64,000 bases of DNA from NCBI GenBank assembly GCA_008360955.1, contig LUCM01007423.1, positions 1 through 64,000 of the forward strand, in the 5' to 3' direction. The position numbers were made by a program, and so were the translations under genes. Source of the DNA: Fasciolopsis buskii. Taxonomy: Eukaryota; Platyhelminthes; Trematoda; Plagiorchiida; Fasciolidae. Of this stretch, positions 54,544 to 64,000 are shown in pieces (positions within the stretch are counted from its first letter, which is position 1; every line of letters starts with the position of its first letter). The notes under the pieces were generated by a model that did not search any database, was not told the DNA's origin, and worked only from the letters and a program-made list of their open reading frames with translations.

Positions 54544-54627
54544 TGGTAGGTGTGGGGTTCGAACCCACGCGGAGATCATCTCCAGTGGAACTTAAGTCCA
54601 CCGCCTTAACCACTCGGCCAACCTACC
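54544..54627 (-). tRNA. tRNA-Leu (UAA), array copy 2
   Basis: Identical over its whole length to the copy at 53062-53145, including the discriminator base. The downstream flank with the TTTT stretch is also the same. The start-to-start distance from copy 1 is 1482 bp. Confidence 0.95.
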
Positions 54628-56005
54628 GACATAAATCCAATCACAATCAATATGCTACCATCTCAACATCATCACTCAGCAACACATCATCCTCTACCAA
54701 TCCCGTGAAATAAATAATCCCACTTCAATTATCACACTAAAATGTCCAACATACCGAGACAAATTGACTCATACGACAATTCATAACAAAATTATTATAC
54801 CCACTCCTAATACACACATACATACACCCACTCCCACCCACCTACGCACCCACTCACTCACTCACACACACACACACAAGCGAGAGAGACTGACAGACAC
54901 ACAGACAACAAACAAACAAACAAACAAACACGAACAAACGAACGAACAAACAAACTGAACGCCGATAAGATAGCCTAAGCCATATCTCTTCCTCCAGCAT
55001 TTTGTCATCCTCATCCTTCTCCTTACCGATTCTCACCTGGTCGGAGAAGTAACGTCACGCTCGACCATGCTCAACCATGATCCACTACCCCGTTCGTCGC
55101 ACAACTCGGAAGACGACGAGGTACCGGTTTTCAAAACCCGTCTTCTCAAATTGTCAGTATATCTTTGTCACTATTCACCATCAATATTTCTACAAAATTC
55201 CAATTCACCAGAAACTGCATAAATCAAGTGAGATTAAATGCACAATTTTGTACCACATCGTCTCATCCGATTGATCGACTACTCGCGACATTCTCTACCC
55301 ACACGATGTGCTCGAGCCAACTGTGAACCGAAATCAATTCACCATCTCCACCATTGTGGCCACTGTTCCCGAACATCCTACACATGGACTCGACTGATCA
55401 TACATAGTTCACACGTGAACCCAATTCAAAATATCGACGCTTCTAATTCAGCGTGTATATGCACATGTAAGCCTGTTCAATTCTACTAATTATTCCCTTA
55501 TTCGTCTCACCAAAATTGAGCCCACATTATGCCCACGGACACAATTTTTCACAAATTAAACATTCTCTCATCTACGGGATTGGAACGAGTAAAACGAGAT
55601 ATCAACATCTCACCACACTGAACTTACAACTATTCTATCTCGTCTAACACCAACCACGATTGGTGCTCGGAACTTGAGCTCAGGATACATGATTCATACA
55701 ACAATATTCAACAATCATCACTAGTTATTGATCATCCAGTTCGGTCGATTGTATTTGGACTTCTTCGAAATCTTGTGTGCTGTTCATGTGCTCACGTGAA
55801 CGGTGTGTGGCCGTTTAGCCAGATTCGTAGGCCCGACTACGCTGACCAAGATTCGGCGCGATCATAACCCCGGGTCGGATGCACGTGGATGCACGTGGAT
55901 TGCGGATTGGGAAGCAGAACATGCATTGTGCACCGCTTTCTTTCATCCACACAATCCCGTTCCCGACACGAGAAAATCAGGGACCGTGTGAACTGTCAAA
56001 TACCC

Positions 56006-56089
56006 TGGTAGGTGTGGGGTTCGAACCCACGCGGAGATCATCTCCAGTGGAACTTAAGTCCACCGCCTTAACCACTCGGCCAACCTACC
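56006..56089 (-). tRNA. tRNA-Leu (UAA), array copy 3
   Basis: Identical to the other two copies. The distance from copy 2 is 1462 bp. The next unit (56090 onward) stops before reaching a fourth tRNA. Confidence 0.95.
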
Positions 56090-56828
56090 GACATAAATCC
56101 AATCACAATCAATATGCTACCATCTCAACATCCATCACCACAAACACTCATCCTCTACCAATCCCGTGAAATAAATAATCCCACTTCAATTATCACACCC
56201 TAAATGTCAACAAAATACGAGACAAATTGACTCATACGACAATTCATAACAAAATTATTATACCCACTCCTAATACACACATACATACACCCACTCCCAC
56301 AAACCCACCCACTCACTCACTCACACACACACACACACCAAAGCGAGAGAGACTGACAGACACACAGGGAGAGACAAACAGACACAAACAAACAACGAAC
56401 AACAACGAACAAAACAAACCCGAACGCCGATAAGGATCAGCCTAAGCCATATCTCTTCTCCAGCATTTTGTCATCCTTCATCCTTCTCCTTACCGGATTC
56501 TTCACCGTGGTCGGAAGAAGTACCACGCTCGACCATGCTCAACATGGACTTACCCGTTCGTCGCACAACTCGGAAGACGACGAGGTACCGGTTTTCAAAA
56601 CCCGTCTTCTCAAATTGTCAGTAGTATCTTGTCACTATTCACACAATATTCCTACAAAAATCCAATTCACCAGAAACTACATAATATCAAGTGAGATTAA
56701 ATGCACAATTTTGTACCACATCGTCTCATCCGATTGATCGACTACTCGCGACATTCTCTACCCACACGATGTGCTACTCGTAGCCAACTGTGAACCGAAA
56801 TCAATTCACCATCTCCACCATTGTGGCC

Positions 56829-59067
56829 CCTTTTCCCTAACAACTTAAAATTGACTCTCTTCCGCATTTTGCCAGTCGATTTTCGTTTGACCTCTTTTCT
56901 TTGTTTTTTTATCACGCTGCTTCTCGTTGTTTTATTCGCATTTGCTTATTTCTTTTTTTTATGTTTCCTCTCATTCGTGGCCGTTCTTGTTTCTTAAACT
57001 TTTGCCTGTCTTCATTTCTTTTCTTTTTATCATTTTTGCGGATTTCCTAGTTTTCCTCAATAAATTGCTCAATGATTTTGTTTTTGGGAACATCCCTGTT
57101 GTTCCCTTCGCTTTTCTTCTCCTCTTTTGTATTATTTCACCCATCTAAGCACTCTCCATTTGTGGCTCATCGCATCTTTCATAGCAATCTTACTTGTTTG
57201 TTCCGATTGACCTACTCCACTTCATCTAGAAGTGATTTATATCCACACCAAAATACCACCAATCCCTTGAAATTGTTTTTCTTCAAGTGGAATTCAAATG
57301 GCAAGGGTCAATTTTATTTAGGTCTAATTTCCTGAAAACATCCTGCTGTACCCTTTCTGCTGCTGACTATTAGAGGTCCCTATTTTTTATTCTGTCTTAG
57401 ATCCAACACATGGTCGGGAGCTTACGTTCCATCGCCCGAACTTTCTGTGGTGGCGAGTTCAGAGAACGAGCAGTCGTTGTTAATTACCCTACCGAAGCTA
57501 CTAATAGCCTTCTCCACTTTACCTCTAAACTAAGACTTATAGCGCACCCGCGAAATCTGTAGGAAATTTTTCGAAGCACTTCAAATGCGTGACTGTCAAG
57601 GTGCAGATGTCTGGCAGTCCCAAGGACTTTTAGTGGTACAACTGTGCCAATAAACTCGGTGCACTCGAATAAACCGAAAACCACTCAAACTGTTGGCAGA
57701 CGAGCCGATTCTTCAGTGAAACTTTCTCCCGCAAGTACAAACATTGTTTCAATGAATCCTATCGGGTACCTATTGGAATGCACAAATATTGTTTGCTCTC
57801 TAGCCATTTCCGGGTCACAGAATCGCCCCAAAGAGCCTAGAAGCCAGTGTAATATTTGCGATTGTTCTGTCCGTAATGATTAACATCTCATTTGTGCAAA
57901 ATATTTCGGATCTGCATTCAATTGTTCTTCGACTGGTCGCCCCTGTGATATTCGTTCATCAAAACAGAATAAGTCACCAGGGGTCGGCGTCAGTAAAGTA
58001 TTAGAACCGTGTACGGATAGGGAGAATGCCATCTCTTCACACGTGAACTCTGCGGCGTTTCAAAGCTAGACAAATTACAGGCCTTTTTGTCGACCACTTT
58101 GTTCTTCTCTACGTTTGACTGCCTCGAAGAAGCTCCCACGAAAAATCCCCCGAGTTCAATTTTTTCTTGAAGTGACGATTTCTCAAAAAAGGCACTAATA
58201 TCTTCAGCAAATCCCATACCAACAGAAACTTTAAACCTTCTACCCTGCCCCTGATGCGCAAAAGTCAAGAATGTGTCTCAACTGAGTTGTTGAGTGACTA
58301 TTTATGAATATTTATTGCATTATTTTGTGTGATTTTTGTTTTGTAAGTTCGGATGAGGTGGAACTGTGCACAGAATTTTGTAGGACCACCAAAACTGGGA
58401 CTTTATTTGAAAGAAGTCGGAATCGATTATCAAACTGCGCGAGCATTTGCAGCGATTCGGGCATCCTGGATAAGAGAACATACGATGTCCCCGGATTTTC
58501 GCTGTATTATCATAACGTTATTGCGCGCCGGACATGACTAAGCTTTACTCGCCTTCCTAGACCGCGGACGATGTACACCTGCCACGAAATGTCACTTACC
58601 ATGTACCAGCCGTGATGCCGCAAAATTCGCAGTTCCATGAGGAGCCACCCAATGCTTAGTAGCCGTCCTATCGTTTAGAGCAGCACTAGTGTGCGAAGCA
58701 ACTCGACATTAACTGAGGATAAGTCGTCGATCACATACCTGCGCAATCTGTACACAGGGTCGACTAATACCATACGCTACGTAGGTCAGGACACATTCTC
58801 GTCTTCATTCATCACAAAAACTAAACGTCTGTCGTTTTCAATGGTTGCCCTATTTCGATCGCTCATTTCTCCGGATCCAAATCCCGATTTTGCTTCATGG
58901 GATGGTACAGCAGTATGACAAGTTATATCAATAAAATAAAATATTTGTATCTGGCATAAACGGAACGCCAATCATCATAAAAAATCGTACCCCAACAAGA
59001 TCGAATAAGCGATGGAAGACATGAATCGAAGAGATGGTATTTCGTCTATAAAAATAGTGTTGCATAG
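56829..59067. other. Region between tRNA array and tubulin, unassigned
   Basis: It begins with a T-rich stretch (56829-57150). Frames at 57644-57883 (+), 57990-58268 (-), 58353-58541 (+) and 58691-58918 (+) or its antisense 58786-58971 look weakly protein-like, but none has a domain I know. AATAAA occurs at about 58930 on the plus strand just after the frame ending at 58918. A small plus-strand gene converging on tubulin is therefore possible but unproven. The 3' UTR of tubulin lies at the right end. Confidence 0.35.
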
Positions 59068-60393
59068 TTAGAAATCCTCATCTTCCACACTGTCAGAACC
59101 GACCTCTTCATAATCCTTTTCAAGCGATGCCAAGTCTTCTCGCGCCTCTGAGAACTCACCCTCTTCCATCCCTTCACCGACATACCAGTGCACGAAGGCA
59201 CGTTTCGCGTACATCAAGTCGAACTTCCGATCTAATCGCACCCATGCCTCAGCAATTGCTGTAGTATTGCTCAACATACAGACAGCTCTTTGAACCTTGG
59301 CCGAATCACCACCGGGCACAACGACCGGAGCTTGAGAGTTTAGGCCAACTTTGAACCCAGTCGGGCACCAGTCAACAAACTGGACCGACTTACGTGTTTT
59401 AATCTGGGCGATAGCCGCATTTACATCCTTTGGCATCACATCGCCACGATAAAGCAAACAACAGGACATATATTTCCCATTCCGTGGATCACATTTGACC
59501 ATTTGGTTTGCGGGATCAAAACAAGCGAACGTGATCTCATTCACACTAAACTGCTCGTGAAAAGCTCGATCGGCTGACACGATGGGAGCATACGTGGACA
59601 GTGGAAAGTGAATTCGTGGATATGGGACCAAATTCGTTTGGAACTCATTCAAATCCACATTCAGGGCTCCGGCGAATCGGAGCGACGCAGTAACTGAGCT
59701 CACAACCTGACTAATAAGTCGATTTAATGAATCGTAAGATGGACGATCCACAGACAGACTGCGACGGCAAATCTCGTAGATGGCCTCGTTATCGACCATA
59801 AAGGTGCAATCCGTGTGTTCCAAAGTTGTATGGGTGGTCAAGATAGAATTGTATGGTTCGACCACTGCGGTCGCTATGTTCGGTGCCGGATAGATGGCGA
59901 ATTCTAACTTGACCTTCTTCCCATAATCGACCGTCAGTCGCTCCATTAGCAGTGAGGTGAACCCGGATCCGGTCCCGCCGCCGAATGAGTGAAAGAGAAG
60001 AAATCCTTGTAGACAACCACACAGATCAGCGAGTTTACGGACGCGATCAACCACCTGATCAATCAAGTCCTTTCCAACGGTGTAGTGACCACGGGCGTAG
60101 TTATTCGCGGCATCCTCTTTCCCTGTGATCATTTGCTCCGGGTGGAACAATTGACGATATGAACCAGTTCGGATCTCATCAACGACGGTGGGCTCAAGAT
60201 CCACAAATATCGCACGCGGAACGTATTGACCAGAACCGGTTGAACTGAAAAAAGCAGAGAACGAATCGTCTTTCGGCATGTCATCTGCAGACCTTCCATC
60301 GGGGGCGATGCCGTGCTCCAGACAGTATAGTTCCCAACAGGCATTACCAATCTGTACACCAGCTTGCCCAACGTGTAGATTAATACATTCACG
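59068..60393 (-). CDS. Alpha-tubulin, main coding exon (residues 2-442)
   Basis: Alpha-tubulin pairs with beta-tubulin to form microtubules. This exon encodes all but the first Met. It starts at CGT (Arg2) after an acceptor 'tattatag', giving REC and then [20 protein letters not shown], and ends in a TAA stop at 59068-59070. Visible features are the GTP-binding 'GGGTGSG', '[16 protein letters not shown]' with the Glu that drives beta-tubulin GTP hydrolysis, '[14 protein letters not shown]', and 'WCPTGFKVG'. With the Met, the protein is 442 residues, close to the usual 450. It is divergent: the residue 35-46 loop is three residues short and lacks the acetylated Lys40 with its TIGGG context, and the tail ends EDEDF, not EEY. 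An intron right after the ATG is common in animal alpha-tubulin genes. Confidence 0.95.
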   Translation of the reverse strand, partial: RECINLHVGQAGVQIGNACWELYCLEHGIAPDGRSADDMPKDDSFSAFFSSTGSGQYVPRAIFVDLEPTVVDEIRTGSYRQLFHPEQMITGKEDAANNYARGHYTVGKDLIDQVVDRVRKLADLCGCLQGFLLFHSFGGGTGSGFTSLLMERLTVDYGKKVKLEFAIYPAPNIATAVVEPYNSILTTHTTLEHTDCTFMVDNEAIYEICRRSLSVDRPSYDSLNRLISQVVSSVTASLRFAGALNVDLNEFQTNLVPYPRIHFPLSTYAPIVSADRAFHEQFSVNEITFACFDPANQMVKCDPRNGKYMSCCLLYRGDVMPKDVNAAIAQIKTRKSVQFVDWCPTGFKVGLNSQAPVVVPGGDSAKVQRAVCMLSNTTAIAEAWVRLDRKFDLMYAKRAFVHWYVGEGMEEGEFSEAREDLASLEKDYEEVGSDSVEDEDF

Positions 60394-60764
60394 CTATAAT
60401 AGAGAAGAACGACCAATTTATTTTGCTGTTAAGTATGACGGGTGCAAGAAGACAGTTGGTCAATATTTAAATCGATTTTTGGAATCTAGTTCGCATGAAT
60501 CAACAATGTATACTGCTGAAAAGGCATGCTCGTGATTGGGACTGTCTTTTTCTTTTGTCAATATGTAATCATGCTGATTCGGTCATGGACCAACTAAACT
60601 AATCCTAAATTGCTTCGACTAACGCTCCAACCGACGGTCTCGGACGTGAATCAGCGTTCTACCAAATGACCACCGTTTCAAATAGCCTCTGCTGAGGAAG
60701 TACTATGCAATGACCTCTCACGGCGTGCCAGGACGAAGGCCAACGTTCAGTGCCCTCTATCGGA
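60394..60764. other. Upstream of tubulin exon, unassigned
   Basis: Probably part of the first tubulin intron. No repeat or gene is recognised. Confidence 0.4.
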
Positions 60765-61285
60765 CTTAATGATCATCGTCGTCATCGTTCAGCTTTAAAT
60801 AGCAAAGCAAGCCTCACTGATCACTGTCTTTTACCTAGACTTACATGATTCTATACGAGTGAATATCCTAGGGGAACAGGACGTGGGCCTACACAAATAA
60901 TAAAAGATAACAATGATGCAGTAACCGACACTTGGAACAATTTAGCTGTACAAACGCGCCCTTTCAATCATTCTGATTCAACAGAAAACGACAACACTTC
61001 ACGGCTAATTGTCATATCCTTTATTGTCTCCAGCCAGCTAGCTGATGGGTGTTTCGGACGACAGACATTCACTTTGCCTAAGTTTGCTGTGCATTTTCTC
61101 ATTTCACGCTGTCACGTCGTCTGCGGACCTCTACATGGATTCTCCCATCCCGAGGGAGGTAGTAGACGAGCGTTTGCCATACGCAACGCGACCCAACCAA
61201 CGTAGGCTACTAAGGTATCGTCAGAATCGGAACCTAATACTAGATACCTCACTGGTCATTGATTATCGGCCTAGGAGAGTTGGCT
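60765..61285 (-). mobile_element. RTE-like LINE, 3' end
   Basis: This aligns by eye with 3560-4140 across the 3' UTR and C-terminal coding end. Shared plus-strand blocks are 'aagcaagcctcactga', 'gagtgaatatcc', 'tttcaatcattctgattc', 'gtctccagccagc', 'cgctgtcacgtcgtctgc' and 'cgcaacgcgacccaaccaac'. The 3' terminus at about 60770-60787 is again a GAT-type simple repeat. The coding part is broken. Confidence 0.75.
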
Positions 61286-64000
61286 AAACCCTGATTCTAA
61301 ACCAACCAGAAACAGCGTAAGAAGCACATGGTTGTATGTTCACCGGAATCTGTGGCAGAGCGGTGTAACGGGAAACCACGATGTGTGGCACTTTTCGCCC
61401 ATTGTTTTCGTCCTTCGACAAGATTCCCATGGGACGCTATTTGAATTCAGATTTGTGTAATACATAAGTTAAAAATCATACAGAAGAGACCCCTCTAAGA
61501 CAAGTAAATACGATTCGGAAATTATACACAAGTTGATTGTGTGGAGGCTTTGCATTGCTGAGAAAGCATAAACTCCTGGTGACCTGTCAAAATAACAAGG
61601 AATGGTAAATCACCCTAAATTCTCAAAAGCTAATCAACCAGTTATCATTGTTCATTAGCGAAAACATCAACTCAAACTATCAGAGGCTCGGCAGCTGAAC
61701 CAAATCTTGGTTTTTCACACGCGAAATCCGCAGTGCTTCGGCGTAGTTCAACCTAAATCACTGCCGTTGTTTTCACCTGGACGTAACTTCTGATTTGACT
61801 GATTCCCCCTTCATCAGGTGAGGTTTACCTATTAGTAACCGCAGAGAGTTGTAGGTCGTTGCATTTGATCGCTAGATAGCCACTTTCTGAAGCTCGCGCG
61901 AAGTATGCGTTGAATGTTACCATTGTGCCGTAGTCAGCTGAGCGGACTTTCGTTAACGGCGATTAACTACTCATAAGTAACCTAAATCTGCGATACAGAT
62001 AAATTGCGAAAAACGAATGCACGACGGACCACACGTCCCCTAAAGCTTATTCCAAAAGGATCACCGTTTCTGATCTTATACGGAACTGGGCCATTAAAAT
62101 CAACTAGCGGAAAAAGCAGTATCTTCGAAAAACTTAGGCTAGCCTTGACAATGTTAGCCCTAAAGAAAGGCCGACTGTTGTACACCTCTACGAAAAACAA
62201 ATTAACTAAAGCAGGATATCATGAAGTAATGACTGAAACCGAAGGATCAAGTTTCTTCTCCTAAGAAGGAAGCCATAAACAATACCTAATTCCATCGAAA
62301 CGGTTGTATGTATCTTCTCCTTGAAACTCTTTTCAAGCGGAACTTAATTTGGTGCTAACAAACTCACAACTCTAATCATAGTTCATCAACGGAACTTCAC
62401 GAATAAGTGCAGGGTGCATAGTCCTCGTCAACGGAGACAAATTTTAACATCACAATTCGCCACGAAATCATAGGATTATTTTCGTCTCCTGTTGTTTTCA
62501 ATCAGTATCAATCAGGTTCAGTATCGCCTGACGAGGAGTTAGAATCAGCCAACATACAGCTGAACTCTGTTCCGATTAGATCGGATCACAATAATTGTAT
62601 GAATTTGCATACCAATGGCGCGTCTCATGATCTACTGGGTGGGACCGAACAAGGGTTGCAATGGAAATCCAACAGTTAGAATAATTCAGTTATTCCCTGG
62701 GCTCGACGGACTATCATTGAGTATTCCAGTTTAGTTATTAATCCAAAGGGATCACAGGAAAATTATCGTTCAACTTAGTCCATTAATATCAAGTGAATCT
62801 AAGTAAAGATCTACGATGACCAATCAGATTTTCATGAGAAATTTGGAAGACTTAGTTTCACTTCTAAAACGAAAGTGAGATTTCTCCAGATGACTAGAAC
62901 AAGTACAGGGAAACCATCCTACGTAAGGATACACTGTCCGTTTACAAAACCGAACGCTTCCTAAGGCTAGGGGGGCGTGGACTTAAGCCAGTAATTCAAT
63001 GAGTGTGGATCCCCGGCAAAAAGTGAGGGAACTAATAATGCCACAATTACCGAGACCACACACTGCAAACCATAAAATCAAGCTGACCTCTTGACCTACT
63101 GGCCTATATGAAACAAAAACGAATTTACGCTGCAATTCAAATTAGGTTTTCCATGCACTTATGCATAACTGTAATACAATAAATGTAAAATGCCCGATGC
63201 TATCAAAATAAAATAATGGATATGTTTGATAGAAGTTCAACAGACTAACCATTCTGCGGAGGAACAGGAGGCCGGACTGAAGCGAAGCGGAGCGGAAAGT
63301 GAAGGGTGCTGTGTCAGCGGCTTAGTCTGGCCGGTTTGCTCCAATTTTATTGGTTCATCTTCCAGACTTTGATTCGCCGAAACAACAGCCAATCCACAAT
63401 GGATGAGTCATGTGATGTTTATCGGCGACTGATTAAGGCCGAAACACTGACCTTTGGTTTCAGTTCTTTCAGCCAATGCTTTTGTGTGGTTGTTGAGTTT
63501 GTATGCCAGTTTACGTCCATCCATGTACAAGATCGATTCTGGGGTAGGGAATGTTGCGTTGGGGCTGAGATGTGTTCGGGTTTGACGCCGAAAGAGCGAT
63601 CTGGGGGGTTGTTACCTTAGCGCTGTGCTGCATCGCATAAGAGCCTCCATTGGGTCGGGCCCGGTATTCCAACCCTAGGTATCGATGCGCTCAACTCAAC
63701 AGAGAAAGAGCCGTTGATGACCGCCGTGAAATTTTACAATTCACCCTAATTTTCGATGGCGAATTTCCACTGTTGGGGACTGCGGTTGAAGGAGTCAATA
63801 AGGCAGGGCTAGCGTAAAAAATGGGGAAAACTGAAGATTTCCAAACGACCCAGATTCACAACAAACAATGATTTCCCGTTTTCATTCGGAAAGCCGTGCA
63901 GTTCAGCAAACTTTCGTGACTTTTCTGGCCAGCAGATCTGGCACATTCTCGTCTGAGCTTCACCGGAATCTAACAGACGATTCATCTTCTGAGAATTGGC
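61286..64000. other. Intergenic or tubulin 5' region, unassigned
   Basis: No gene is recognised. Frames at 62004-62264 (+, with an antisense frame at 61982-62200) and 63306-63620 (+) show no domain I know. Confidence 0.4.
61921..61923 (-). CDS. Candidate initiator-ATG exon of alpha-tubulin
   Basis: The main tubulin exon begins at codon 2, so a separate exon ending in ATG|GT is expected upstream. At 61923-61921 the minus strand reads 'cacaATG' followed by 'gtaaca', which fits a start codon plus donor. The intron would be about 1.5 kb and contain the RTE 3' end. Other ATG|GT sites exist (for example near 63253), so this is only a candidate. Confidence 0.2.

Larger units (their letters stand above)
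51621..56828. repeat. Tandem array of ~1.5-kb units each carrying tRNA-Leu
   Basis: About 3.5 units in direct orientation. Taking the 5' end of each tRNA as the border, the units are 51635-53145, 53146-54627, 54628-56089, and a partial one at 56090-56828. Each complete unit has, in order: a block starting 'atccaatcacaatcaatatg', an ACCC/CACA simple-repeat tract, 'cgtcgcacaactcggaagac', a run of unique sequence, a GATGCACGT short repeat, and a minus-strand tRNA-Leu. The left edge falls just inside a degenerate tRNA 5' end. The right edge lies after 'caccattgtggcc'. Open frames inside the units are not genes. Confidence 0.95.

Noticed and set aside
51771..56737. Open frames inside the tRNA array, many starting with similar 'THTTIHNKIIIPT' or 'LLVANCEPKSIHH' sequences
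   Set aside because: They recur only because the DNA unit is repeated. They contain simple-repeat translations and shift frame between units.
59789..60416. Secondary minus-strand frames of 77 and 95 codons
   Set aside because: They are shadows of the alpha-tubulin exon in other frames.
1..64000. CRISPR arrays, rRNA genes, bacterial operons or mitochondrial inserts
   Set aside because: I looked for regular short repeats with spacers, rRNA-like conserved blocks and compact gene strings, and saw none. The only regular arrays are the tRNA satellite and microsatellites.

Overview
This window looks like nuclear DNA from a flatworm, most likely a digenean trematode. That is an inference from three things: two metazoan genes with spliceosomal introns, a gene whose first introns are tiny while later ones reach about 5 kb, and a repeat load of RTE-like LINEs, Penelope-like elements, tRNA-derived SINEs and a Ty3/gypsy remnant of the kind known from flukes. 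No bacterial gene layout is visible. Most short open frames here are chance frames or decayed transposon pieces.

Layout. 1-14,280 holds no host gene I can recognise. It contains 3' ends and internal parts of RTE-like LINEs on both strands (3.56-4.34, 7.20-8.97, 8.97-9.66 and 10.73-11.43 kb), SINE copies, a pair of 215-bp inverted repeats about 1.1 kb apart (10.15-11.69 kb), and the C-terminal half of a Penelope-like element with a GIY-YIG endonuclease (12.6-13.7 kb).

14,283-34,700 (+) is a complete gene for the mitochondrial branched-chain alpha-ketoacid dehydrogenase kinase (BCKDK). It has nine coding exons with compatible splice phases and gives a 485-residue protein. Introns 5 to 8 contain RTE endonuclease or RT debris on both strands, and intron 7 also holds a near-perfect 210-bp palindrome. 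The protein has an ATP-lid segment about 60 residues longer than in the human enzyme.

34,700-51,600 is repeat-rich and gene-poor: SINEs, the N-terminal part of a Penelope-like RT (38.4-39.1 kb, -), another RTE 3' end (40.4 kb), a Ty3/gypsy RT/RNase H remnant (48.4-48.9 kb), an imperfect inverted repeat (47.6-48.3 kb) and an unassigned 277-codon open frame (50.4-51.2 kb, -).

51,621-56,828 is a tandem array of about 3.5 units of about 1.5 kb. Each complete unit carries one tRNA-Leu(UAA) gene on the minus strand, and the three tRNA genes are identical. The surrounding unit sequence varies by many small indels and by simple-repeat tracts.

59,068-60,393 (-) is the main coding exon of a divergent alpha-tubulin. 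It lacks the usual Lys40 loop and ends in Phe instead of Tyr. Its initiator ATG appears to sit in a separate upstream exon. The rest of the window (60.4-64 kb) holds an RTE 3' end and sequence I cannot assign.

The two host genes and the tRNA array have no visible functional link. The main story is repeat-driven expansion of intergenic and intronic DNA.
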